NCBI GenBank assembly: GCA_903858475.1
Contig: CAIOIZ010000036.1
Coordinates: forward strand, 1 to 32,650
Length of the DNA stretch: 32,650 nt
DNA from: an uncultured Bacteroidota bacterium
GTDB taxonomy: Bacteria; Bacteroidota; Bacteroidia; Chitinophagales; Chitinophagaceae
Direction of reading: 5' to 3'
In this document: piece after piece, positions 1 through 10,100 of the stretch
Numbering within the stretch: position 1 is the first letter of the stretch
Layout: every line of letters starts with the position of its first letter
Translations under genes and position numbers: made by a program
The notes under the pieces: model-generated
Databases searched by the model: none
What the model was told of the DNA's origin: nothing
Seen by the model: the letters and a program-made list of their open reading frames with translations, nothing else

Positions 1-1
1 A

Positions 2-79
2 GTATTTTTAGAATTATTTGTAAAAGTGCGACCCAAGTGGCGCGACAACGAGATGCAGTTGAAAGAATATGGATATTAA
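2..79 (+). CDS. era: GTPase Era, C-terminal end (partial)
   Basis: Only the last 25 codons before a TAA stop lie in the window; the gene continues off the left edge. The peptide contains KVRPKWRDNEMQLKEYGY, which resembles the end of the KH domain of Era, the GTPase that helps mature 16S rRNA and assemble the 30S subunit. The call rests on this short tail and on the der gene starting 75 bp downstream, an arrangement common in Bacteroidota. No GTPase motif is visible because that part is outside the window. Confidence 0.8.
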   Translation, partial: VFLELFVKVRPKWRDNEMQLKEYGY

Positions 80-154
80 TTATAACAAAGCAGCAGTTGG
101 TTTTTATTCAAATGAAATCAACATTAAAAAAATAACATCGTAAATCATACAGAT

Positions 155-1471
155 ATGAGTTTTACAGTAGCAATAACAGGAAGGCCCAATGTTGGCAAAA
201 GCACTTTTTTTAATCGATTGCTAGAGCAACGCAAAGCCATTGTTGATGATGTAAGTGGCGTAACGCGTGACCGCCAATATGGAGTTGCAGAATGGGCAGG
301 AAAATCATTCAACGTAATTGATACCGGTGGTTTTGTTGCTGGTAGCGATGATGTTTTTGAAAGAGAAATTCGCAAACAAGTACATATTGCTGTAGAAGAA
401 GCCAATGCAATCATATTTATGTGCGATGCAACTACTGGCGTAACAGAGCTAGACAACTTGATGGCGGATGTTTTGAGAAGAAGCGATAAGCCAGTTTTTT
501 TAGTAGTGAATAAAGTTGACAATCACGAAAGATTATTAGAAGCGAGTGAATTTTATAGCATGGGATTTGAAAATATATTTTTCATTTCGTCTATTAGTGG
601 TAGTGGTACAGGAGAGATATTGGATGCAGTAACAGGTTTAATGAAAGAGGATGATTCAGATGATAAGTCTGGTGAACAAGGCTTGCCTAAGTTTGCTATT
701 ATTGGTCAACCGAATGTAGGAAAGTCCTCTTTACTGAATGCTTTAATTGGTCAGGAAAGAACCATTGTGAGTGATATCGCAGGCACCACTAGAGATACCA
801 TTCATACGCATTACAATTTGTACAATAAAGAATTTATTTTAATTGATACTGCAGGTATTCGTCGCAAAGCTAAAGTGAATGAAGACCTCGAATTTTATTC
901 TGTTATCCGTGCTATAAAAGCAATGGATGAAGCAGATGTATGTTTATTGTTATTGGATGCAGGCAAAGGAATTACCGCACAGGATCTCGCTATATTTTCA
1001 TTAGCTGCTAAAAAAGGTAAGGGATTAGTTGTATTGGTTAATAAATGGGATTTAATTGAGGATAAGCAAACCAATACAATAAGGGATTATGAAAAACAAC
1101 TGAAAGAAAAATTAGCGCCTTTCAGTGATGTTCCCATTTTGTTTATTTCTGTAACGGAAAAGCAAAGGATTTTTAAAGCGGTAGAAGCTGCCTTGGAAGT
1201 GTATGAAAATCGCACCAAGAAAGTAACTACTTCTAAATTAAATGAAATCATGCTAAAGGCCATTGAGTCGTATCATCCGCCAGTAGTTAGGGGAAATGCG
1301 ATCAAGATAAAATATGTAACACAGTTACCGGTACATACGCCCACCTTTGCATTTTTCTGTAATCATCCCGATGATGTAAAGCCGGCTTATCAACATTATT
1401 TGGAAAATCAATTGCGCATGAACTTTGATTTTAAGGGGGTGCCGATTCGATTGTTTTTTAGAAAAAAATAG
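155..1471 (+). CDS. der: Ribosome biogenesis GTPase Der (EngA)
   Basis: Der is a tandem GTPase needed for 50S subunit assembly and acts in the cytoplasm. Both G domains are readable: the first has GRPNVGKST at residues 9-17 and NKVD at 119-122, and the second has GQPNVGKSS at 184-192, with DTAG and NKWD further on. The last 90 or so residues match the C-terminal KH-like domain that docks on rRNA. The 438-residue length is normal for the family. An acidic linker (EDDSDD) separates the two G domains. The gene follows era by 75 bp, probably in one transcript, and is closed by a hairpin terminator 30 bp after its stop. The ATG start leaves an intact N-terminal P-loop, so no alternative start is needed. 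Confidence 0.97.
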   Translation: MSFTVAITGRPNVGKSTFFNRLLEQRKAIVDDVSGVTRDRQYGVAEWAGKSFNVIDTGGFVAGSDDVFEREIRKQVHIAVEEANAIIFMCDATTGVTELDNLMADVLRRSDKPVFLVVNKVDNHERLLEASEFYSMGFENIFFISSISGSGTGEILDAVTGLMKEDDSDDKSGEQGLPKFAIIGQPNVGKSSLLNALIGQERTIVSDIAGTTRDTIHTHYNLYNKEFILIDTAGIRRKAKVNEDLEFYSVIRAIKAMDEADVCLLLLDAGKGITAQDLAIFSLAAKKGKGLVVLVNKWDLIEDKQTNTIRDYEKQLKEKLAPFSDVPILFISVTEKQRIFKAVEAALEVYENRTKKVTTSKLNEIMLKAIESYHPPVVRGNAIKIKYVTQLPVHTPTFAFFCNHPDDVKPAYQHYLENQLRMNFDFKGVPIRLFFRKK

Positions 1472-1501
1472 AATAGATAATTTATTTATATAATATTAAT
1501 C

Positions 1502-1537
1502 AGGCTAGCTGGGGTATTCCATCTAGCCTATTTTTTT
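1502..1537 (+). terminator. Rho-independent terminator after der
   Basis: Inverted repeat AGGCTAG / CTAGCCT (1502-1508 with 1523-1529), with three further inner pairs possible, followed by A and seven T residues (1531-1537). It lies 30 bp past the der stop and would end the era-der transcript. Confidence 0.85.
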
Positions 1538-1662
1538 GCAGGTCCGGAAAAACAGCTTATTTTGTCCTATTCCTATATATGCAGCCCCCCATTTGATGTA
1601 TTTTTTATATTGTATTTTACTCATAGAGAGGGTTTTGCTTTTTAATTTACAAATTCGTTTGA

Positions 1663-3621
1663 ATGAAAAAATTCATTATTTTCTTGGTTAGTCTCAGTTC
1701 TTTTTTATTTTCTACCGCTCAGTGGAATGCTGATGCCACTTTGAATCTACAGGCTTCGAGTTATGTATCGGCAGATATTCATGCCAATATGGATTCTAAA
1801 GGGGGAACCTTCATTGCTTTTTATAAACCTTCTGGTACTGGCAATTACAATATGTGTGTGCAGTACATCGACAATGGGGGTGTTAAAATGTTTGGAGCAG
1901 ATGGTATAATATTAAATAGTTATCCCGCCAATTCTGCCACATTTGTTTTCAATACCATGGTGGATGACCGCGACAATTTTATTGTTTGTTTTCAAGATGA
2001 AAGAACTGGTACTTCGGCAGTCGCATATAAAATCAGTAGCCAAGGACAATCGCTATGGGAAACCAATCCAGGCCTGGGCGACGGCATTTTATTGGGCACA
2101 GGGCTTTCACCCTATCCATGTCAATTGTCGAGCGGCGATTATATGTTTGCTTGGATTAATACCAGCACTAATAAGATAAATTATTGTAAGGTATTGAAAA
2201 ATGGTGGCGTCTTGGCATGGCCTAGCCCAAAAGAAATAGCCCCGCCTATATCAGGCCGAGCTATATCCAGGGCTCAATTAGTTCCCTACACTGCTAGTAA
2301 ATGGGGCATGGTTTTTCAACAACGCACAAGTACATTTGGCAGTCCCATCAGTACTAATTTATATGCCAAGCAATTGGATTCTGCTGGCAATATTCTTTGG
2401 TCGAGTGTCGCCTTGTCCAATGTTGTTACCGCTAGTTCAAGGTATTATGATGTACAGTCTTCTGGCGACATAACTTTTATCGGATATTATGGCAATCCTA
2501 ATCTTCAAAATCGATTTGATTCATATCTACAAAGGGTAGACGCAGATGGAACAATGCCTTGGGGAATCAGTGGAGTGGATTTTGCCACCGATCAAACTTA
2601 TTATGAGATGAATACTCAATTCGCCTTTGTGGGAGAAACAAATGAGATTTGGGCAATTGCTACTTATAGCAATAGCTCACAAACTCAATATGGAATTTAT
2701 ACACAGCGGTATAATTCTATTACAGGGGCAAGAATTTTATCAGATGCAGCCCAACAGGTTTTTCCTGTTTCTGCTAACGGCGAGCAGCAGCCACCTTCGA
2801 AGCTTGGTATTTGTAGTGATGGCAATTTGCAGTTTATGTTCTATGATGTATCATCAAAAATTTATGCTGCAAAAATTTCTAATACAGGTGGACTCTTATG
2901 GCCAGGAGGGAAAATTGAGATTGCAGGCACTACTAATAATAAATTTCGATACAATTTTGCAGGCATCAACGGCGACCAAGCTGTTATTGTTTGGCAGGAA
3001 ACCAGAGATGCCAATGATCATGCCTATGCGCAAAATATAACTTGTGCAGGTAATATTGGGGTGATTCCGGTGAAATTGGAATATTTTAGAGGGGCCAAAA
3101 AAGGCAGTATCCATCAGCTTGATTGGAAAATTGCTTGTAGTAATACGCAGTTTGCTCGCCTTACTATTGAAACGGGTACGGATGGACGCATTTTTCACCC
3201 ACTCTATAATAGCTATGAGACAGCGCTGCGTTGCCAGCAAGCATTTGTATATAACAATGCGCATGTACTTGCAGGCACTAATTATTACCGATTAAAAATG
3301 CAGGATGATAACGGTGTAACAACCTATAGTTCAGTGGTGGCTTTGAATAATGATAGGGCATCAGCGGCACAATTTTCTATATTCCCCAATCCCGTTATGC
3401 AAACTGCTGGTAGTATTGGCATATATGCAACAATGGAGCAGGAAGCAAGTTTTCAGTTGACAGATTTAGCTGGAAGACTATTATTTACAAAGCAATTAAA
3501 ATGCTTAGTAGGCCATAATAGTATTAAACATCAGCTCAATTCCATTGCTCCTGGCAGCTACGTACTAATAATTACTATAAGCGGGCATCAGACGCAAACA
3601 ATACCAGTTGTTATACAGTAG
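1663..3621 (+). CDS. Secreted T9SS-sorted protein, beta-propeller-like
   Basis: A 652-residue exported protein of unknown specific function. It starts with a signal peptide (MKKFIIFLVSLSSFLFSTAQ, cleavage expected near residue 19-20). The middle, about residues 25-455, is built from loose repeats that each carry a G-x-x-x-W-type strand end (for example QSLWETN, GNILWSS, GTMPWGI, GLLWPGG). That pattern is typical of beta-propeller-like secreted proteins of Bacteroidota. From residue 468 it enters the cassette IPVKLEYFRG, shared with the next gene. It ends in a type A T9SS sorting domain with FPNP near residue 571, a DLAGR strand and a final GSYVLIITISG segment. The domain implies export by the Por/T9SS machinery and surface attachment or release. 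It has its own terminators before and after. No catalytic motif was recognised. Confidence 0.8.
   Translation: MKKFIIFLVSLSSFLFSTAQWNADATLNLQASSYVSADIHANMDSKGGTFIAFYKPSGTGNYNMCVQYIDNGGVKMFGADGIILNSYPANSATFVFNTMVDDRDNFIVCFQDERTGTSAVAYKISSQGQSLWETNPGLGDGILLGTGLSPYPCQLSSGDYMFAWINTSTNKINYCKVLKNGGVLAWPSPKEIAPPISGRAISRAQLVPYTASKWGMVFQQRTSTFGSPISTNLYAKQLDSAGNILWSSVALSNVVTASSRYYDVQSSGDITFIGYYGNPNLQNRFDSYLQRVDADGTMPWGISGVDFATDQTYYEMNTQFAFVGETNEIWAIATYSNSSQTQYGIYTQRYNSITGARILSDAAQQVFPVSANGEQQPPSKLGICSDGNLQFMFYDVSSKIYAAKISNTGGLLWPGGKIEIAGTTNNKFRYNFAGINGDQAVIVWQETRDANDHAYAQNITCAGNIGVIPVKLEYFRGAKKGSIHQLDWKIACSNTQFARLTIETGTDGRIFHPLYNSYETALRCQQAFVYNNAHVLAGTNYYRLKMQDDNGVTTYSSVVALNNDRASAAQFSIFPNPVMQTAGSIGIYATMEQEASFQLTDLAGRLLFTKQLKCLVGHNSIKHQLNSIAPGSYVLIITISGHQTQTIPVVIQ
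3064..3618 (+). repeat. T9SS C-terminal cassette, copy 1
   Basis: Encodes the last 185 residues of the 652-residue secreted protein, from IPVKLEYFRG to the stop. It aligns with 10054-10608 at the end of the 2167-residue protein. Conserved blocks include the YFRG start, ETALRC, YYRLKM-DDNGVTTYSSVVAL and the PNPV motif. The copies are clearly diverged at DNA level, so this is an old duplication or shared domain and not a recent recombination tract. Confidence 0.8.
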
Positions 3622-3696
3622 TATTATATATAAAATCATTTATTAATAAAAAATTAAACGTATATAATTGTTGAAATAATATTTTCTTGAACTTGC

Positions 3697-3726
3697 AAAA
3701 AGCCCAAATGAAAGTTTGGGCTTTTT
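3697..3726 (+). terminator. Rho-independent terminator after first T9SS gene
   Basis: Perfect 12-bp inverted repeat (3697-3708 with 3715-3726) around the loop TGAAAG. The stem core is GCCCAAA/TTTGGGC and the right arm ends in five T residues. It lies 75 bp past the stop at 3621. Confidence 0.85.
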
Positions 3727-4107
3727 GATTTTGGTAATAAAAAATTGCTTATTTTACATTTATCCGTTTTCTAGCTAAACCGGAAACCAACCTTATTTTT
3801 TGAAAAAAAAGACATTTAGAATTAATTTTTATTAATTCAGGTTATTGTTTTTAGAGATTTTAATAACACCGAAATATTTTAAGCATAGAGGAAATTTACT
3901 TTTCGCCAATATTAATTGGTGCATAAAATTGTTGTTGTAGTGCTATCCCTTTGGTGAAAGCATTATTGGAAATTAACCAATCAGCATTTTATTTCCCCTT
4001 CGCTTTATTTTAATAAATTGTTTTAGTGTTATTGATTTAACAAACGATAAATTATTTAAACTAAGAATTTCCAGATATAACAAACCCTTGAAACAAAAAT
4101 TGATATT
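3727..4107. other. AT-rich intergenic region upstream of giant T9SS gene
   Basis: About 380 bp with no supported gene on either strand. It presumably holds the promoter of the 2167-residue protein, but I found no convincing TTG / TAnnTTTG pair; the nearest sequence, TCCCTTTG around 3946, has no correctly spaced partner. No Shine-Dalgarno sequence precedes the ATG at 4108, which is usual in this phylum. Confidence 0.5.
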
Positions 4108-7100
4108 ATGAAACTGATTTACTCCAAAATTCTATTCCTGATTCTGTTGGTGGCAGCATCTATGTCTATGACAGCACAGACAATTTTTACTCAGAATTTC
4201 GATGCTGCTTGGACATTGCCTGGCACTTTATCTCCAGCTTGGAGTGGAACTAGTACACCAGCAGATAATGTTTGGCATCAAAATGCATATACAACTGGTT
4301 GGACTTCCGCAAGCGGCGCATATAGCCCAGTGGCGGCCAATTCATCCGCAGGTTCTGCAAGGTTTCATGCATATGATATTGCTGCAGGCGGAACAGGGGA
4401 ATTAATTTCTCCCACTATTGATTTGTCTACTTATACAGCTGGTACTATAGCGCTTGATTTTTATCATATAAATACAAGTGGTACCGATGTTTTAAACGTG
4501 TATTCATCAAATGATAATGGTGCAACTTGGTCAGCGGCTTTAGCTCCTGCTTCTATTGGGGTTTCAGCAGTTTGGACTTTAAAAACCATTTATTTGCCAG
4601 GGAATTCAAGTACTACAAAAATAAAATTTACAGCTACAAGTGATTACGGAACTACAGATATAGGTATTGATGAAATAACAGTACGTGTAGCTGTTGTTGC
4701 AAACGCTGCCCCAACAATGTTTACTGCTACTGCTGTTACACAAACAGGAATGACAATTGGTTGGACAGATAATTCAACCAATGAAACTAAATTTAGGGTA
4801 TATCGTTCTGTAGATAATATAACATTTGCACAGCAAGGTGCTGACATCACTTCAACATCAACTGCTACTACTGGTACTACTTATTCTCAAGTGCAGACTA
4901 GTTTGATGCCAGGAACAACTTACTACTATCGAATTGTAGCAGCAGTAGAATTAGAAACCTCCTATCTTACTGGATCACAAGCTACCCTTCCTGCAGGTAC
5001 CATTACTTCAATAGCATCGGGTAACTGGAGTGCGCCTGCCACTTGGTCTACAGGGGTTGTGCCTACAGCAACTGATAACGTACAAATTGCCGATGGTCAT
5101 ACAGTAAATATTGATATTACAGCACCAGCTTGTTTGAACCTTACCGTTGGGCAAGGAGTATCAGGTACTCTTACCTTTACTAGTGGAGCTGCATCTACAC
5201 TTACTGTAAATGGAAGTGTTACGGTTGCAACTGGTGGAAATTTCAATGCAGGTACAACCGCAACAATTGTTCATATTATTTATATTGGGGGTAATTCGGC
5301 CACTGCACCTTATGCAAGCAATCTTACTGTCAATGGAAATTTTGATATGTGGGCGACTGCAACAACTGGTCGTGCTACCATTACATTCTTTGGTGTTCAA
5401 AATTCAGTAATATCAGGTGCAGGCACCATCGACTTTAATAACAGCAACATTCTTAATAAAGGGGCCATTACTGCTACCTCAACAGTAACGCCTCCATTAC
5501 TAGATTTGCAGAGAGGTTTCACAGTTCAGGGGGCTAGTGCACTCGGTTTTGTTACAACACATACTGCGGGTACTTTAAAAATAAGCGGAAGTTTTACTCA
5601 ATCTAATCCTATTTATACTACGGTATCATATGCAGTTCCAGCTCTGGCAGGCATTTGGTTGAGTAATACCAATTTTACGGTTGCTGGTTTGGGAGGATCC
5701 CCAACAGTTACTGGTTTGTTTAAAGTGAGTGCAGGTACTTATAATATTGGTACCGCAACAGGTAATTCAATGGGCAGTGGTACTGGCGGTGTTTTTATCA
5801 TTGAAGGAGGCGCCATAAATGTAACAGGAAGATTCAATCTTACTTCTACAGGTGTTTATTATAATCAGTCTGGCGGAACACTGTCTGTTGCCACGATAGG
5901 AAATACAACTGTTGCATCAGCTAATTTCGGAATTTCATCTTCAACTGGTACTTCCTTTATAATGAGTGGTGGTACAATTATATTAGTACAAAGAAATAGT
6001 GGTACTCTTGGTTTAACTACAAAAGATTATTATGTAGTAGCTAACCCAACAATTACTGGGGGTACTTTACAAGTAGGTACAGCTGCAACAGCCACTAACT
6101 TTAATTTTAGATTATACGGTTATGCTCCGAGTATTGTAATTGATAATACAACCAATCCCAAAAAAGTAGAAGTATATCAAACTGCTGGTGTTTTATATGT
6201 ATTTGGAAACCTTACCGTCAATACTGGAGCAACATTTGACTGTCTAGGATTTACAGCTTATGTGTACGGGAATGTAACCAATAATGGTATTATCCAAGGA
6301 TTAATAACAGGAAGTCGTTTTGATTTTTCTGGAACAACTGCACAAACTTATTCTGGTACTGGTACATTTGGTACAGCCGCTGCTCCCTTTATAGGATCAG
6401 GTGTTGGTATTGGCAATACAAATAATGTTACCCTTAATTCACCCATTGTTACAACTCGTGTAAATCTATTTGCTGGTACATTTATCAATGCCAACCAAAT
6501 TACTTTAGGAAATGCTGGAGCCTCAACGGGATATATTCAGAGAGGAGGTACCACAGGTAATCCTGCTGGTGCTTTTGACGTGTCTCCAACTTTTAATATT
6601 GGTACCGGTGGTATGACTGTTAACTATACTACTGCTACTACTGCTACAAGTTCAGGTTTTGAATTGCCTCCAAGTAGGGCTATCAATAACTTAGTTATTA
6701 ATAATGCACCAGGTGTTACATTAAGTGGTGGCGGATTAAGTACAGCTGCAATGACCATGACCCTGGGAAATTTAACAACCACTAGTTCTAATTTGGTTAC
6801 TATCACAGGTACAACTGCTGCTGCGCTAACTTATACTGCTGGTTATGTTAATGGCCCCATCGCCAGAACCTTTCCTGCTAGTTTAGTAACAGGATCAACC
6901 TATCTTTTCCCGGTTGGTAAATCTGCTTATAAGCCATTGGAATTGGTAAACCCATTGACCAATGCTGGCGGAACCGTAGTGGTGCAAGCTGAAGTATTTG
7001 ATGCAAACTGTGGTGGCACGCCAGGTGCCAATATGAGTACATTGAATACAGATCGATATTGGAGTGCTACAATCAGTAGTGGTGCTGCCAATTTTACAAG

Positions 7101-10100
7101 TTCCACTGTTCGTCTCACAGAAGCTGGTTTAAGCGGAAGTAGTGGTATGGGAAGGTCTACAACACTAACCGGTGCATACAACCTTTCTAATTCAAGTGCT
7201 GCAGGTGCTACAACAATCATATCTGATGTACAAACAGGATTGGACTATTTTGCGATTGGAGTGAAGAGTGTGCCAATGACATTTGCCTCTAGTACAACTA
7301 CTCAGGCAAGTGCTGCTGCAATTCTTCAAAATTCAACTAATCAGGCAGTAATTGGCGTACAAGTAGTTACTAACGATAATGCCAACCCGCTTGAAATAAC
7401 CAAATTCACTTTCAATGCCAATGGAACAACTGCCGCTACTGATATCAGTAATGCAAAAGTTTGGTCTACAGGTAACGCTGCTACATTCGCAGCTACTACT
7501 CAATTTGGTTCAACCGTTGCTAGTCCAACATTAACTAGTTTCGATATTACCGGTTCACAATCATTATTGCCTGGTACCAATTATTTCTGGTTAACTTATG
7601 ATATTCCTTTGAATGCAATTGCTACAAATGTTGTTGATGCGGAATGTACGAATGTGACAGTGGCTACTGTTGATCATTTACCAACTGCTACTGCTCCATC
7701 AGGTACTAGAACAATTACGATTAATGCTCCAACTGCTTTTACTGCAACTGGTACAAGCAGTTCACAAATTGATCTTACTTGGACTAAAAATAGTGTTGGT
7801 CAAGATGTAATGATTGCAACCAATAGTACGAATAGTTTTGGTACTCCTGCAAATGGTACATTGTATGCTGCAGGTGCTACATTACCAACAGCTGGTACTA
7901 TTATTTATAATGGTCCACTTGCTGCATTTAGTCATACCGGATTAACTGCAAATACAGCCTACTATTATAAAGCTTGGTCTGTTGATGCGAATAATTATTA
8001 TTCTGCTACAGGGCCAACTGCCAATGCATCTACTCCTTGTGCTGCAACTTCAAGTTTTCCTTATAATGAAGGTTTTGAAACAGGACATACCGATCAAGCC
8101 CTTGTTGCCAATTGTTGGACTCAGGAGGTTTCTGGATCTTATTCCTTTACTGCTAATAGTACATTGAGTACTTATAACAGAGCACCACATGCTGGAACAT
8201 GGGATGCGTATCTTCATTATTCTGGTAATTCCTGGTTATTTAGGAAATTTACATTAACAGCTGGTACTTCTTATGATGTTTCTTGCTGGGCCAGACAAGA
8301 TGGTGCTACACTAGCTGATGCAACAGTTGAAATAAAATATGGCACAACAGGCACAAGTGCAGGAATGGCCAATACGATTGTAGCTTCCACCGGATTAAAT
8401 GCCACCTATGCTCAATTAATAGGATCATTTACTCCTGCTACAACCGGGGATTACTATATAGGCTTTCATGGCGTAATTAATGGTAATCCTTGGTATATTA
8501 CATTAGATGATATCAAGGTTGATTTAACTCCTTCCTGCCCTGCACCAACTGTACTTACAGCGGGTACTATCACATCAGCAAGTGCTTCATTGGGTTGGAC
8601 ATCGGCTGCTTCTACATTTGATATTGAATATGGACCTGCTGGATTTACACAAGGCACAGGGACAACTGTAACAGGTGTTTCTAATCCTTACGCATTATCT
8701 GGCTTGACACCCAATACCAATTATGGTTTTTATGTAAAATCTAATTGCCCAGGTCCAATTCAAAGTTCATGGGCTGGTCCTAAAACTTTTGTGACATTGT
8801 GTGCTTCTGTTAGTACCATCAATGAAAATTTTGATGCAGTTACTGCTCCTGCATTGCCAGGTTGTTGGGCAAAATATGTTTCTCCAAGTTGGGGTTCACA
8901 AACTGTAACAACATATGCTACATCTCCCAATAGCAGTCCTAATTCAATTCAGTTGTATAGTTCAGGTGCAAGCTTGGCAGCAGATGCGCCATTACTCATT
9001 TCGCCTGTAGTTTCTAACGTGGCATCCAATAGCCAGTTGAAATTCTTTGCTAAAGGAGCAAGCACCAATACATCGATTATTATTGGAACGATGTCGGATC
9101 CTACAAATCCTGCAACCTTTACTACCTTCCAAACCGTTACAGGATTGAGTACAACGGGTTGGAACGAATACGTCGTTAGTTTTGCTACTTATAGTGGATC
9201 CGATCAATATATTGCTTTCAAACATCCTTTAACTACTACTTACAGTTATGTGTATGTTGACAATGTTGTTTGGGAAGCGATACCAGCTTGTCCAAGTCCA
9301 ACGCTTTTAACAATAGGAGGAATCACTACCATCAGTGCTGATCTCAGTTGGACCTCTTCTGCTTCTACATTTGATATTGAATATGGTCCTGCTGGATTTA
9401 CACAAGGAACTGGAACAACTATTACAGGGGTTTCTAATCCTTATACATTATCTGGCTTGACTGAAAATACCAATTATGGTTTTTATGTAAGAGCCAATTG
9501 TGCTGGTCCAACTCAAAGTACATGGGGCGGTCCTAAAACTTTTGTTACTTTATGTAACCCTACATCTAGCTTCCCTTACAATGAAGGTTTTGAAACAGGG
9601 CATACCGATCAAGCCATTGTTTCAAATTGCTGGTCACAGGAAATTGTAGGATCTTATTCGTTCATGGCAAATAGCTCATTGAGTACCTATAACAGAGCAC
9701 CACATACAGGTACCTGGGATGCCTATTTGCATTATTCAGGTGATGCATGGTTGTTCAGGAAGTTTGCTTTAACAGGCGGTACTACTTATGATGTTTCATG
9801 TTGGGCTAGGCAGGATATGTCTACATTGACAGATGCCACATTTGAAATTAAATATGGTACTACAAATACTAGCGCAGGCATGACCAATACAGTAGTGGCT
9901 TCTACAGGATTAAATACTACCTACGCTCAAATGAGCGGAACGCTTACTCCTGCAACCAGTGGCGATTATTATATAGGTTTCCATGGTATAATGAATAGCA
10001 CTCCTTATTATATATCGCTTGATGATATTTATGTCAATGCAAGTGGGGCGCCAATTCCTGTAAAAATGGAATACTTCCGTGGAAGCAAGCAAGGCAATAG

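Noticed and set aside
8038-10035. Repeats in the giant gene as a mobile or CRISPR-like array
   Set aside because: The units are in-frame protein domains of 89 and 161 codons with no spacers, terminal repeats or transposase nearby.
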